Source of the DNA: Sphingomonadaceae bacterium
Lineage (GTDB): Bacteria; Pseudomonadota; Alphaproteobacteria; Sphingomonadales; Sphingomonadaceae
Direction: 5' to 3'
DNA: 64,000 bases
Assembly: GCA_947451145.1 (NCBI GenBank)
Contig: CANFXW010000014.1
Coordinates: forward strand, 1-64,000
The notes under the pieces are model-generated. The model was not told the DNA's origin. It saw nothing but the letters and a program-made list of their open reading frames with translations, and did not search any database. Numbering within the stretch: position 1 is the stretch's first letter; each line of letters opens with the position of its first letter. This document shows positions 20,681-33,963 of this stretch, piece after piece. A program made the translations under genes and the position numbers.

Positions 20681-21702
20681 GCCTGATAATCGATTGCCAC
20701 GGCCATTACACCGTGCTGCCCAAGGCACACGACGAGTGGCGCGAACAGCAGAAGGCTGCGTTCAAGGCGGGCGAGGCTGCGCCGCCCTATCCCGAGATTT
20801 CGGATGATGAAATCCGCGAGACGATCGAGTCCAACCAGCTGCGCCTGATCAAGGAACGCGGCGCGGACATGACGATCTTTTCGCCCCGCGCCAGCGCCAT
20901 GGCTCCGCATGTCGGCGATCAGACGGTCGCGGTGATCTGGGCGCAGGTTTGCAACGATCTTATCGGCCGGGTGGTCGGGCTCTATCCCGAAGTCTTCGCC
21001 GGTGTCTGCATGCTGCCGCAGAGCCCCGAGGCTGACATGTCGAGCTCGATTGCCGAGCTGGAGCGCTGTGTCACGCAAATGGGTTTCATCGGCTGCAACC
21101 TCAACCCCGATCCCGGCGGTGGCAAGTTCAGCCACCCGCCGCTGACCGACCCCTATTGGTTTCCGTTCTACGAGAAAATGTGCGAGCTGGATGTGCCCGC
21201 GATGATCCACGTTTCGGGCAGCTGCAATCCGGCGATGCACGCAACTGGTGCCTATTACATCGCCGCCGATACCATCGCTTTCATGCAGTTGCTGGAAGGC
21301 GATCTGTTCAGCCGGTTCCCAAGCCTGCGTTTCATCATCCCGCACGGCGGCGGCGCGGTGCCCTATCACTGGGGTCGCTATCGCGGGTTGGCTGATATGC
21401 TCAAGAAGCCTGATCTTTCTGGTCATCTGATGAACAACGTTTTCTTCGATACCTGCGTCTATCACCAGCCCGGCATCAACTTGCTGGCCGATGTGATCGA
21501 CAACAAGAACATCCTGTTCGGCAGCGAGATGGTCGGTGCGGTGCGCGGGATTGATCCCACCACCGGTTTCTATTTCGATGACACCAAACGCTATGTCGAT
21601 GCGCTCGACATCAGCGATGCAGAACGTCACGCGATTTTTGAAGGCAATGCCCGCCGGGTATTCCCACGGCTTGATGCCCAGTTGAAAAATCGCGGGCTAT
21701 GA
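20677..21702 (+). CDS. ligJ: 4-oxalomesaconate hydratase LigJ
   Basis: A 341-residue amidohydrolase-fold hydratase adding water to 4-oxalomesaconate (enol form) to give 4-carboxy-4-hydroxy-2-oxoadipate, the substrate of LigK. Marks: IIDCHGHYTVLPK (metal His pair), FSPRASAMAPHVGD, GCNLNPDPGGGKFSHPPL, MIHVSGSCNP, IIPHGGGAVPYHWGRYRG and FGSEMVGAVRGIDP. Length equals that of the SYK-6 enzyme as I recall it. The start is TTG with GGAGAGGAGAG in front, overlapping the preceding TGA; its end overlaps vanA by 4 bases. Confidence 0.95.
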   Translation: MSLIIDCHGHYTVLPKAHDEWREQQKAAFKAGEAAPPYPEISDDEIRETIESNQLRLIKERGADMTIFSPRASAMAPHVGDQTVAVIWAQVCNDLIGRVVGLYPEVFAGVCMLPQSPEADMSSSIAELERCVTQMGFIGCNLNPDPGGGKFSHPPLTDPYWFPFYEKMCELDVPAMIHVSGSCNPAMHATGAYYIAADTIAFMQLLEGDLFSRFPSLRFIIPHGGGAVPYHWGRYRGLADMLKKPDLSGHLMNNVFFDTCVYHQPGINLLADVIDNKNILFGSEMVGAVRGIDPTTGFYFDDTKRYVDALDISDAERHAIFEGNARRVFPRLDAQLKNRGL

Positions 21703-22732
21703 GCACCTGGCTCAACAACGCGTGGTATGTCGCCGGCTGGGACAGCGAGGTGGATTCCGCTCCGCTCGCTCGGACAATCTGCGGCGTGCCGATGGTGTTC
21801 TACCGCAAGTTAGACCGCAGTGTTGTGGCCATGCGCGATGCCTGCCCGCACCGCCTGCTGCCGCTGTCGATGGGCCTGCGCGAGGGCGATTCGATCCGCT
21901 GCAAGTATCACGGGCTCAAGCTTGGCCCTGATGGCGTGGCCGAGGAAATGCCGCTGCGCACTGATACGGTCAATCGCAAGGTCTGCGCCGAAACCTATGC
22001 CGTGGCCGAGCGCCATCGCTTCGTCTGGGTGTGGATTGGCGAGCAGGATAAGGCCGATCCGGCGCTGATCCCCGATCTGTGGCCCTGTTCGACCCCGGGC
22101 TGGACCTTTGACGGCGGTTACTACCCCATCGCCTGCGACTACCGGTTGATGATCGACAACCTGATGGACCTCACGCACGAAACCTATGTCCATTCGGGCT
22201 CGATCGGCCAGCCCGAACTGATGGAGGCACCGATCAACACGCGGGTGGAGGGCGATCAGGTTTTCGTTACCCGCTGGATGCCCGGCGTTGATGCGCCGCC
22301 GTTCTGGGCCGGTGCGCTGAAGCAGGCTGGGCCAGTCGATCGCTGGCAGATTTGCCAGTTCCTGCTGCCGTCAGCCGTGCTGATCGATGTCGGCGTTGCG
22401 CCGGTCGGGGCAGGGGCATCGCTTGAATCGCACGATCAGGGTGTCCGCGGCATGGTGGTCGATTTCATGACCCCCGAGAGTGAAGGCACGATGCACTATT
22501 TCTGGGGCATGGCGCGCAATTTCGAGATCGGCGACGCCGGGTTCACCGCGCGCTTCAAGGCTCAGCAGGGCGGTGTTTTTGCCGAGGATCGCGAGATACT
22601 CGAGGCCCAGCAACGCGCCATCGCTGCCAATCCAGACCTGCGCCTTGCCGCCTACCAGATCGACGAAGGCGGCGTTAGAGCCCGTCAGATTATCGCCCGC
22701 GCCATCAAGGCCCAGCAACAAGAGGCTCAAGC

Positions 22733-22736
<4 letters not shown>
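21699..22736 (+). CDS. vanA: Vanillate O-demethylase oxygenase subunit (VanA-like Rieske oxygenase)
   Basis: A 345-residue Rieske non-heme iron oxygenase that would demethylate vanillate to protocatechuate, releasing formaldehyde. The Rieske centre is CPH (16 residues) CKYH at ~50-70; the mononuclear iron site is NLMDLTHETYVH near 150-162. The sequence follows VanA throughout, for example NAWYVAGW, YPIACDYRLMIDNLMDL, EAPINTRVEGD, PPFWAGAL and VDRWQICQFLLP. The reductase partner VanB is not in the window. It overlaps ligJ and ligA by 4 bases each, so demethylation and ring cleavage are co-expressed. Confidence 0.88.
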
Positions 22737-24948
<2,212 letters not shown>

Positions 24949-24952
<4 letters not shown>

Positions 24953-25935
24953 CACGGACAATTGCAGGAAAGACTCTCAACCCCATCGGCCTCGGCTGCA
25001 TGGGGCTGAGCCACGGTTATGGTCCGGCGCTGTCCCAAGAGGATGGCGTGCGGTTCCTGAACTCTGCGCTCGATCTGGGTTATGATCACTTCGACACCGC
25101 CAACATCTATGGCGCGGGCAAGAACGAGGAGCTGATCGGCGAGGCTATCAGCCACCGCCGGAACGCGTTTTTCCTCGCATCCAAGACCGGCATCGATTTC
25201 ACCGGGCCAAAACGCGGAACCGATTGCCATCCGAATTCGATCCTGAAGTCGCTCGATGCCAGCCTTGCCCGGCTGAAAACCGATCACCTCGATCTCTTTT
25301 ACATGCACCGGTTTGATTTCGATGTGCCGATTGCCGATTCAGTCGGCGCAATGGTGCGGGCAATCGAGGCGGGCAAGATCCGTAGCTATGGCGTTTCGGA
25401 ATGGTCGTCAGCGCACGTGCGGGAGGCCCATGCCGTCCATCCCGTGGCGGCGGTACAGACCGAATATTCGCTGTGGACCCGCAATGTCGAGCTGGGCGTT
25501 CTGCAAACAACGGCGGAGCAGGGGATTGCTCTCGTCGCCTTCTCGCCGGTTGGGCGCGGGGCGCTGGGCGGCGTATTTCGCGATCCCGCCACGCTGGGCG
25601 AAAAGGATATCCGCTATCCCCATCCGCGATTCAGTGCGGAGAACTGGCCGAAAAATCTGGCATTGATTGACCAGTTCAGCGCTCTCGCTTCCAGCAACGG
25701 ACTGCATCCGGCGCAGCTCGCGCTGGCCTGGGTGCTGACACAAGGTAGCCATGTTTACGCGATCCCGGGTACAACGAAGTTGGATCACCTGAAGGACAAC
25801 TTCGCCGCTGCAAGCCTGACTGTTCCGCCGGAGGTGCTCGCCAAGGCGGGCGTGCTGATCAACCAGCAGACGGTTTCAGGCCGCCGCTATCACGACGCAA
25901 TGTTCCAGACGATCGACACAGAGGACTTCGTTTAG
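24949..25935 (+). CDS. Aldo/keto reductase
   Basis: A 328-residue NADPH-dependent aldo/keto reductase, TIM-barrel fold. The tetrad is visible: Asp in HFDTANIYG, Tyr in the same motif, Lys in LASKTGID and His in YMHRFD; the cofactor end [13 protein letters not shown] is present. It is the last gene of the plus-strand lig operon, overlapping ligC (ATGA), so it probably serves the same catabolism, perhaps reducing an aromatic aldehyde or a semialdehyde. That role is inference. Its 3' end overlaps the convergent edd gene by 4 bases. Confidence 0.9.
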
Positions 25936-27746
25936 AGCCCAGCCAATGCCAGCATCGCGCTCGCGCCCTTTTCGGCGCTGTCGGCTCCGGCACGGAATAT
26001 GGCGAACAGTTCGCGGCCCATGCCTTCCGTCTCGTCCGGGGCTGATGCGGGCAGGCGGCCGCTGAGATCTGCCTTGGTTTCGATCACGCCATCCTTGGCG
26101 CAGAGGCGAACAATGTCGCCGTCCTGCAGCAGGGCGAGCATGCCTCCTCCGAGTGCCTCTGGCGTAACGTGGATCGCGGCGGGAACCTTGCCCGATGCGC
26201 CCGACATCCGGCCATCGGTGACGAGCGCCACCTTGTGCCCGCGATCCTGCAGCACGCCGAGCGGCGGGGTCAGCTTGTGGAGTTCAGGCATGCCATTGGC
26301 GCGCGGTCCCTGAAAACGGACGACTACGATGACGTCGCGATCAAGCTCACCTGCCTTGAAGGCGTCGATCACCGCTTCTTGCGTATCGAACACGCGGGCG
26401 GGGGCCTCGACTGTCCAGCGTGAAGGATCGACGGCGCTGGTCTTGAAGATGCCGCGGCCCAGGTTGCCGGAAACCAGCCGCATGCCGCCATCGGGAGAGA
26501 AGGGCGCTGAAACGGGGCGAAGCATGGCGTCATCGCCGCTCGCATTGGGCAGATCGCGCCATTGCAGCTTGTCGCCGTCCATTGCAGGCTCTTGGGCATA
26601 GGCTGCCATGCCGCCTGTCGCGACGGTCAGCACATCGCCGTGGATCAGGCCAGCGCCCAGCAGTTCGCGCACGACGTAGCCGATCCCGCCCGCGGCGTGG
26701 AAGGCGTTCACGTCGCCCTCGCCATTGGGATAGACGCGGGCGATCAGCGGGACGGCGGCGGAGAGCTCGTCGATATCCTGCCAGTCGATCACGATTCCGG
26801 CCGCGCGAGCCATGGCGGGCAGGTGGATCGCGTGGTTGGTCGAGCCGCCGGTGGCGAGCAGGCCGACACAGGCGTTGACCACGGCCTTTTCGTCGACAAC
26901 CTTTGCCAGCGGCCGGTAATCGGCGCTGTTCATGCCCATGCCCGCGAGCCGGTGCACAGCGGCGCGGGTGAGGGCCTGCCGCAGCGCATTGGCCGGGGGG
27001 ACAAAAGCTGCGCCGGGAATGTGGAGGCCCATCAGCTCCATCATCATCTGGTTTGAATTGGCCGTGCCATAAAAGGTGCAGGTGCCGGGCGAGTGATAGC
27101 TGGCGCTCTCGCTCGCCAGCAGATCATCGCGGGTGGCTTTGCCTTCAGCATAGAGCTGGCGGATCTTCTGCTTTTCCTTGTTGGCCATGCCTGTGGGCAT
27201 TGGGCCAGCTGGGATGAACACGGCAGGCAGGTGGCCAAAGCGTAGCGCGCCGATCAGCAGGCCGGGCACAATCTTGTCGCAGACGCCGAGCAGGGCCATG
27301 CCATCGAACATCGCGTGGCTCATGGCGATGGCGGTGGCCTGGGCAATGGCATCGCGGCTGAACAGCGAGAGCTCCATGCCGGGCTGGCCCTGCGTTACCC
27401 CGTCGCACATCGCAGGCACGCCGCCAGCGACCTGCGCCGTCGCGCCCACTTCGCGGGCCCAGAGCTTCATCGCTTCGGGATAGCGGCCATAGGGCTGATG
27501 CGCCGAGAGCATATCGTTGTAGCTGGTGACGATGCCGAGGTTGGGCCCGCGTGACCCGGCGATGGCGGGCTTGTCATCCAGTGCCGCAGCGAAACCGTGG
27601 GCGAGGTTGGAGCAGGAGAGGAACTGGCGGCTGCCGCGATTGTTCGCCTCGTGCTCCATCAGGTCGAGATAGCGCTTGCGGCTGGCGGCCGACCGCTCGA
27701 TGATCCGATCCGTAACCCGCGCGACCGCTGGATTGAGCCTGCTCAT
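25932..27746 (-). CDS. edd: Phosphogluconate dehydratase (Entner-Doudoroff)
   Basis: A 604-residue iron-sulfur dehydratase of the IlvD/Edd family, converting 6-phosphogluconate to KDPG. Characteristic segments are [86 protein letters not shown] and [18 protein letters not shown], with the cluster cysteines inside. Length fits Edd (about 600) rather than IlvD (about 560-615), and the N-terminus is of the Edd type. It stands alone here: zwf, pgl and eda are not adjacent. Confidence 0.95.
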   Translation of the reverse strand: MSRLNPAVARVTDRIIERSAASRKRYLDLMEHEANNRGSRQFLSCSNLAHGFAAALDDKPAIAGSRGPNLGIVTSYNDMLSAHQPYGRYPEAMKLWAREVGATAQVAGGVPAMCDGVTQGQPGMELSLFSRDAIAQATAIAMSHAMFDGMALLGVCDKIVPGLLIGALRFGHLPAVFIPAGPMPTGMANKEKQKIRQLYAEGKATRDDLLASESASYHSPGTCTFYGTANSNQMMMELMGLHIPGAAFVPPANALRQALTRAAVHRLAGMGMNSADYRPLAKVVDEKAVVNACVGLLATGGSTNHAIHLPAMARAAGIVIDWQDIDELSAAVPLIARVYPNGEGDVNAFHAAGGIGYVVRELLGAGLIHGDVLTVATGGMAAYAQEPAMDGDKLQWRDLPNASGDDAMLRPVSAPFSPDGGMRLVSGNLGRGIFKTSAVDPSRWTVEAPARVFDTQEAVIDAFKAGELDRDVIVVVRFQGPRANGMPELHKLTPPLGVLQDRGHKVALVTDGRMSGASGKVPAAIHVTPEALGGGMLALLQDGDIVRLCAKDGVIETKADLSGRLPASAPDETEGMGRELFAIFRAGADSAEKGASAMLALAGL

Positions 27747-27846
27747 AGTCCTGCACTCCTGCTAACCCTTGCAGGAAGAGGCGTTGGCTACAGCCCGGGT
27801 CTTTGGCAACCCGTCCGGGGAACAACATTCGTTTGCGTAAAGCCGA

Positions 27847-28605
27847 TCAGAAGCTGTTCTTGGCCTCACGCAGCGCCGCGAAGGTAGAAACGGCATCGCC
27901 GCCGCCCCAGCGGGCCTGCAGGGCACCATCATCGGCGCGCAGGAACGGATTGGTCTCAAGCTCGCGATTGAGCAGGAACGGCACCGTCGGCTGGTCCGCC
28001 GCGCGGGCCTTGGCGATGTCAGCCGCATAGGCAGCCAGCGCTGCATTTTCGGGATCGGCATGAACCGCAAAGCGCGCGTTGCTGGCGGTGTATTCATGCG
28101 CGCAATAGCACAGCGTTTGCGGCGGCAACTCTTTCAGGCGCGAGAGGCTGGCCCAGAATTGCGGCGCGGTGCCTTCAAACATGCGGCCACAGCCGAGCGC
28201 GAACAGCGCATCGCCGACGAAAGCCACGCCAGCTTCGGGCAGGTGATAGGCGATATGGCCCATGGTGTGGCCGCCGACGTTGATCACCTGAGCGGTGAAC
28301 TTGCCGAGGCCGACGGTGTCGCCTTGATCGACTGTGCGATCAACCGCAGCGATCTTTCCGGCATCGTCAGCGGGAGCAATCACCGTGCAGCCCGTAGCCG
28401 CCTTGATCGCCTCGTTGCCGCCTGCGTGGTCGGGGTGCCAATGGGTGTTCCAGATCGCGGTGATCTTCCAGCCTTTGGCCGCAGCTTGGCGAAGGTATTC
28501 GTCGGCATCGGGGGTATCGATGCAGGCGGTTTCGCCGCTTTCGCTATCGTGGAGCAGAAAGCCGTAATTGTCATCGAGACAGGGGAACTGGTGAACTTCG
28601 ATCAT
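27847..28605 (-). CDS. gloB: Hydroxyacylglutathione hydrolase (glyoxalase II)
   Basis: A 252-residue metallo-beta-lactamase-fold enzyme that hydrolyses S-D-lactoylglutathione, the second step of methylglyoxal detoxification. The metal motif THWHPDHAGG, GGHTMGHIAYHL, FVGDALFALGCGRMFEG and CAHEYTASNARFA are diagnostic. The C-terminal substrate domain (PFLLNRELETNPFLR) is present. The start at MIEVHQ was chosen because AGGAG lies six bases before it. Confidence 0.95.
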   Translation of the reverse strand: MIEVHQFPCLDDNYGFLLHDSESGETACIDTPDADEYLRQAAAKGWKITAIWNTHWHPDHAGGNEAIKAATGCTVIAPADDAGKIAAVDRTVDQGDTVGLGKFTAQVINVGGHTMGHIAYHLPEAGVAFVGDALFALGCGRMFEGTAPQFWASLSRLKELPPQTLCYCAHEYTASNARFAVHADPENAALAAYAADIAKARAADQPTVPFLLNRELETNPFLRADDGALQARWGGGDAVSTFAALREAKNSF

Positions 28606-28673
28606 GGGGGACTCCTTGCGGCCCATCTAGACTCGCGTGGTCAAAAGCGAAAGCATCCGCGAAGATAGCGAAC

Positions 28674-29147
28674 CTATATGTCGGTAGTTTCGGGATCTGA
28701 AGTTCGCGCAAAAAGCCTAGCCTTGCGCGTATAATGGCCGACCGCCATCAAAAAGAACACGTTGCAACCGAGCCAGTTTTTCACATCGTCTGGTGAATCA
28801 CCTCCAAAAAACAAAATAAATTCAAGGATGAGGCCAAAGAGCGGGATCGTGACGTAAAGGTCAAATCCTCGCAGTCCTAACCACATTGATTCAATCGGGA
28901 GGCGATTAAGGTCTGCAATGTTGGAGAGTCGGGGGCCGCCATCGGTCAGGGTTGCCTTGTTGATCATCCAAACAAACCGCGCGAGCAATATGGTCACACC
29001 CGCCGACGCGAGTACGACGAGAGCGATGTTTGAAAGTTGCTGCAATTCCTTGGGAAAATTACCCATCATAGGCATTGCGACCATTGCGATAACGCCGATG
29101 GCAGGGGCAGTTCTTACAACGGGATCAAGAAATCTTCGAAACCACAT
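28674..29147 (-). CDS. Hypothetical membrane protein
   Basis: A 157-residue protein with about four hydrophobic helices (AIGVIAMVAMPMMG, IALVVLASAGVTILLARF, LYVTIPLFGLILEFILFF, NWLGCNVFFLMAVGHY). No family recognised. I chose MWFRRFL because the 29 codons before it run through the rpsA terminator hairpin. Its base composition is slightly AT-richer than neighbours. It lies between rpsA and gloB on the same strand, downstream of the terminator. Confidence 0.6.
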   Translation of the reverse strand: MWFRRFLDPVVRTAPAIGVIAMVAMPMMGNFPKELQQLSNIALVVLASAGVTILLARFVWMINKATLTDGGPRLSNIADLNRLPIESMWLGLRGFDLYVTIPLFGLILEFILFFGGDSPDDVKNWLGCNVFFLMAVGHYTRKARLFARTSDPETTDI

Positions 29148-29182
29148 AGCATCCCTATTGCAGCCATAACGGCATGTAGGAA

Positions 29183-29222
29183 AGGCAAAACAAAAGCCCG
29201 CCCGGATCGCTCCGGACGGGCC
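29183..29222 (-). terminator. Rho-independent terminator downstream of rpsA
   Basis: On the minus strand, GCCCGTCCGGA-GCGA-TCCGGGCGGGC is followed by TTTTGTTTTGCC. It lies about 95 bases after the rpsA stop, with a palindromic repeat in between. Confidence 0.8.
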
Positions 29223-29237
29223 TTTGTTTGTCACGTC

Positions 29238-29308
29238 ATCCCGGCGAAGGCCGGGATCGGTGGCCGGTCAGCGCGAGGCTGCCAGCGGTCCCGGGTCAAG
29301 CCCGGGAC
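29238..29308. repeat. Palindromic repeat pair (CCGGCGAAGGCCGG type)
   Basis: Two short palindromes lie close together: ATCCCGGCGAAGGCCGGGAT at 29238-29257 and GTCCCGGGTCAAGCCCGGGAC-like at 29288-29308. Such units are common extragenic repeats in sphingomonads. They lie between the rpsA stop and its terminator. Confidence 0.6.
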
Positions 29309-29317
29309 GACGCCTGC

Positions 29318-31036
<1,719 letters not shown>

Positions 31037-31260
31037 AGTTTGAGTTTCCTCATATCGTTGTTACCGGCCAAGCGGTTGTATCCGCTGGTCTTTTCTCCGT
31101 TCCGGCGGGATTGCCGGGAACGGGCCAAAAGGGGCCGTTCTCCCCACCGGGCCGCATGCCGCGATGAAGGTCCGTCGAGCCAAAGCATGTCGGGACGCGC
31201 GGCCCTTAGGTCGAAGTGTGCCGAAAAGCAAGGAATTTGGGGCGGGCAGGCCGCAGCATT

Positions 31261-31375
31261 CCCCCTCCCGCCTGCGGGAGGGGTCAGGGGTGGGCCAGTC
31301 AAAGACAAACGCTACGTCCGAGCCAAATCCAGACACACCCACCCCCAGCCCCTCCCGCAGGCGGGAGGGGGGAGA
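31261..31375. repeat. Palindromic repeat family B, inverted pair
   Basis: Two copies of a palindrome of the form CCCCTCCCGC-N-GCGGGAGGGG (at 31261-31283 and about 31350-31371) face each other, each flanked by a TCAGGGGTGGGC-like tail. The same arrangement recurs at 44620-44716. This looks like a dispersed extragenic palindromic repeat. Confidence 0.7.
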
Positions 31376-31409
31376 AAGGGCGGTGCTCCAAGTGCAATTG
31401 GTCCGGGTT

Positions 31410-31441
31410 GAGGTTGACACAGTTGACACTGTGTAAACCTC
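31410..31441. promoter_or_regulatory. 32-base near-perfect palindrome
   Basis: GAGGTTGACACAGT, a 4-base spacer TGAC, then ACTGTGTAAACCTC: 14-base arms with one mismatch. It lies about 370 bases upstream of the rpsA start and about 250 bases upstream of the small secreted protein at 31695. It could be an operator or an RNA hairpin; no regulator is evident. Confidence 0.35.
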
Positions 31442-31510
31442 GCGAAGGCGGGCGGGAGCCTCAGAGTTCTGCGAGTTTGCGGCCAGTTTGCCGTTTGGTG
31501 CGCGCTGGGG

Positions 31511-31537
31511 GAAAGAAAAAACCGGCAGTGCCGGTTT
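31511..31537 (-). terminator. Orphan terminator-like hairpin on the minus strand
   Basis: Read on the minus strand, AAACCGGCACTGCCGGTTT is followed by TTTTCTTTC. No annotated minus-strand gene ends near it; the nearest upstream one stops more than 1 kb away, so it may end a short unrecognised transcript. Confidence 0.45.
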
Positions 31538-31694
31538 GGGGGAGCAGGTCTGGCGCGGAAGAGAGGCGGGGGAGCGGGGCATTTGCGGGTGGTATCAGGG
31601 TTGGGGGATGTAGGAAAATTCTGTGGGTTGCTGAAAGCGGGCATTCCGGAATCGACGCCCTTGCGGACGCGCTAGGTTGTGGCACAACGAAGCA

Positions 31695-32036
31695 ATGAGG
31701 CTATCTGTCGTCCCCATAATCTGCATGGCCGTGTCGGCTTCCAGTATTGCCGCAGAGCCAAAGTGCCCGTCCTATTTTGGCCCCGTCGTTCCTGATGCGG
31801 CGACGGCTCGATCGATTGCCGTTGCGGTCATTCTATCCCATCAGAGGCCTCAAAAAACGAGGCAATATGAGTTGACAGTTGGTCGCGGCCCAAATGGCAA
31901 CTGGACCGCGTCTCAAAGACCAAGGTCTGCTCGAGATCGAAGTGGGCGCATCGTTCTGACGGAAGGTGGCGGTGGTTTTTCAATGATCATTGATCGATGC
32001 AATGGTGCTGTCAGTGACCTTGCGTTGCAAAAATAA
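31695..32036 (+). CDS. Small secreted protein resembling NTF2-fold immunity proteins
   Basis: A 113-residue protein with a signal peptide (MRLSVVPIICMAVSASSIAA, cleaved before EPKC). The mature part follows the pattern of NTF2-fold immunity-type proteins: VVPDAATARSIAVAVI near the N-terminus, a YELTVGRGPNGNW strand pair, then GGGGFSMIIDRCNGAVSDL. Two cysteines may form a disulfide. The match is by pattern only. No toxin gene is adjacent. Codon use is somewhat less GC-rich than neighbours, which may indicate transfer. Confidence 0.5.
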   Translation: MRLSVVPIICMAVSASSIAAEPKCPSYFGPVVPDAATARSIAVAVILSHQRPQKTRQYELTVGRGPNGNWTASQRPRSARDRSGRIVLTEGGGGFSMIIDRCNGAVSDLALQK

Positions 32037-32152
32037 CGTCATCCGCTCATCACTTTTTGCCAAGATCATTCCGTCAGGACGCACGTCGATACTTGACCAA
32101 ATCCCCAGCTCCAACCGTTGCATCCCACCCCCACCACTGCCATTGAACCCCC

Positions 32153-32602
32153 ATGCGCATAGCCCTCTACGAACCCGAGATTGCCGGAAATGTCGGCGCT
32201 GTGCTGCGGCTTGGGGCTTGTCTCGGCGCTCAGGTTGATCTGATCGAGCCGATGGGCTTCGCCTGGGATGACAAGCGCGTGCGGCGCACGGCGATGGACT
32301 ATATCGATCACGTTACCGTGGTGCGCCATGCCAGCTTCGATGCCTTCCGCGCGACTTGCGCCGGGCAACGCCTGCTGCTGTTCACCACCAAGGGCAGCCA
32401 GTCGGCCTATGAATTCGCCTTCAGGAGCGATGACGTGCTGCTGTTCGGCAAGGAAAGCGCGGGCGTGCCTGCCGCCATTGCCGAGACCTGCAATGCCCGC
32501 CTGCTGATCCCCATCCGGCCGGAAGTGCGATCCATGAACCTCGCCACCTCAGCCGCGCTCGCGCTGGGCGAGGCCATGCGGCAGACGGGGACTTTGCCCT
32601 AA
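32153..32602 (+). CDS. trmL: tRNA (cytidine(34)-2'-O)-methyltransferase TrmL
   Basis: A 149-residue SPOUT methyltransferase that 2'-O-methylates the wobble base of tRNA-Leu isoacceptors. It has the TrmL motifs IALYEPEIAGNVGAVLRLGA, LLFGKESAGVP and the knot IPIRPEVRSMNLATSAALALGEA. Length is typical for the single-domain family. Its 3' end overlaps the convergent membrane protein gene by 4 bases. Confidence 0.95.
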   Translation: MRIALYEPEIAGNVGAVLRLGACLGAQVDLIEPMGFAWDDKRVRRTAMDYIDHVTVVRHASFDAFRATCAGQRLLLFTTKGSQSAYEFAFRSDDVLLFGKESAGVPAAIAETCNARLLIPIRPEVRSMNLATSAALALGEAMRQTGTLP

Positions 32603-32934
32603 CCGCGCGCGAAATAGCCCAGTGCGCTCATCTGGCCGTCGAACCAGATCCAGCTGAGCCAGGCCAGCCCACCGGCGACCGCGATCATGGCGATCCGGTA
32701 GGCCCAGTCCTTCGCATTGTCCGGCGTGCCGTGCAGGATGATCCAGACCCGCTCGCCCCAGGTGATCAGCATCAGGCCCATGATCATCAACAGCGGCACG
32801 ACCATGAAGGTCTTCATGTCGTATTCCACGGTGGGATAATGCGCCTGCGCCTCACGCAGCGGGCCGAGTACCCAGAACCAGCCAGCGACAATTCCGCCGA
32901 GCAAGGATGCAACGCCCAACAGCCTGAATTTCAT
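32599..32934 (-). CDS. Small membrane protein of unknown function
   Basis: A 111-residue protein with three hydrophobic segments (LLGVASLLGGIVAGWFWVLG, FMVVPLLMIMGLMLITWG, MIAVAGGLAWLSWIWF). It lies downstream of the cytochrome c gene on the same strand, about 70 bases away, so it may belong to the aroA-cmk-cytochrome c transcript. No family recognised. Confidence 0.65.
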   Translation of the reverse strand: MKFRLLGVASLLGGIVAGWFWVLGPLREAQAHYPTVEYDMKTFMVVPLLMIMGLMLITWGERVWIILHGTPDNAKDWAYRIAMIAVAGGLAWLSWIWFDGQMSALGYFARG

Positions 32935-33004
32935 GATGCACTCCCCCGAAATTTCCCTAGGGAGGCTAACCGTTTGGTATCACAGGCACAACTGCCTTTT
33001 TGGG

Positions 33005-33340
33005 CTAGATCCCCGGGTGGTAACCCTTGCGCTGCAAGGTGATCATATAGGCCGCGAGATCGCCGATGTTGCGGCGCTTCACGGTGAACTGCATCGCGTC
33101 GGGATAGTTATGCGAATCGCGCAGGAACACCCGCAACGTTTCGCGGGTGGTGCCGGGGCGGTTGGCGATGTCGTCCCACGGCGGGGCCTCGGGATTGGGC
33201 GAGCTCGAATTGGCGCTGATGCCGTGGCAGGCGGCGCAATGGGTCTTGGCGAAGGCGAGGCCGCGCTTGGCGGGCGTAACCTTGGCGCTGAGCGGCGTGG
33301 CGATCAGGGCGATCAGCGTGAGGGTCGCGAGCTTTTTCAT
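33005..33340 (-). CDS. Small periplasmic cytochrome c
   Basis: A 111-residue class I c-type cytochrome with a signal peptide ([19 protein letters not shown]) and one heme site CAACH. The axial Met is probably the one in YPDAMQFTV, followed by the terminal helix [12 protein letters not shown]. It should carry electrons in the periplasm; its partner is unknown. It overlaps the cmk start by 4 bases, an odd coupling of a cytochrome to nucleotide and shikimate enzymes. Confidence 0.88.
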   Translation of the reverse strand: MKKLATLTLIALIATPLSAKVTPAKRGLAFAKTHCAACHGISANSSSPNPEAPPWDDIANRPGTTRETLRVFLRDSHNYPDAMQFTVKRRNIGDLAAYMITLQRKGYHPGI

Positions 33341-33963
33341 GCGATTCCAGCTTTCAGTTCGACCAGAGCTATCGCGCGGGCAATCGCCTCGTCGCGGCTG
33401 AGCAGCGAGGTATCGAGCACCACCGCATCCTCCGCCGCCAGCAGCGGCGCGGCGCTGCGGGTGGCATCGCGCAGGTCGCGTGCTTCAAGGTCGGCGGTGA
33501 TGGCGGCGAGCGAGGCTTTGCGCCCCGAAGCCAGCATTTCGGCATAGCGGCGCTGGGCGCGGGCCTCAACCGAGGCGATGACGAACAGCTTCACCTCGGC
33601 CTCCGGTGCGATGACAGTGCCGATGTCGCGGCCATCGAGCACCGCTCCGCCGTTCTGCGTGGCAAAGGCGCGCTGCAGATCGAACAGCGCGGCGCGTACT
33701 TCAGGGTGGATCGAAACGCGGCTGGCGAGGCCGCCGGTGGCTTCGCTGCGCAGTTCAGGGTTGGCCATCATGGCATCGGGAAAATCGCAAGCGGCCAGCG
33801 CGTCCGCCGGATCGTCAGGATTGCCGCCATTCAGCGCACATTGCAGCCCCACCGCGCGGTAGAGCAACCCGGTGTCGAGATGCGGCAGGCCAAAATGCGC
33901 GGCGAGTGCTTTGGCGATTGTCCCTTTGCCCGAGGCGGTGGGGCCATCGACGGCAATGATCAT
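33337..33963 (-). CDS. cmk: Cytidylate kinase
   Basis: A 208-residue P-loop kinase phosphorylating CMP and dCMP. It has the N-terminal [31 protein letters not shown], the [19 protein letters not shown] block and RRYAEM, with [11 protein letters not shown] near the end. The C-terminus is of the short form. It overlaps aroA upstream and the cytochrome c gene downstream by 4 bases each. Confidence 0.96.
   Translation of the reverse strand: MIIAVDGPTASGKGTIAKALAAHFGLPHLDTGLLYRAVGLQCALNGGNPDDPADALAACDFPDAMMANPELRSEATGGLASRVSIHPEVRAALFDLQRAFATQNGGAVLDGRDIGTVIAPEAEVKLFVIASVEARAQRRYAEMLASGRKASLAAITADLEARDLRDATRSAAPLLAAEDAVVLDTSLLSRDEAIARAIALVELKAGIA

Larger units (their letters stand above)
31037..31694. 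other. 660-base intergenic region upstream of rpsA
   Basis: No credible gene is seen. The stretch must contain the rpsA promoter (minus strand). It also holds a double palindromic repeat (31261-31375), a 32-base near-perfect palindrome (31410-31441) and an orphan terminator-like hairpin on the minus strand (31511-31537), each entered separately. The open frames here are in repeat sequence and have no plausible start or family. Confidence 0.6.

Noticed and set aside
31061..31698. Several open frames upstream of rpsA
   Set aside because: They consist of palindromic repeat sequence and Pro/Arg-rich noise with no ribosome binding sites.
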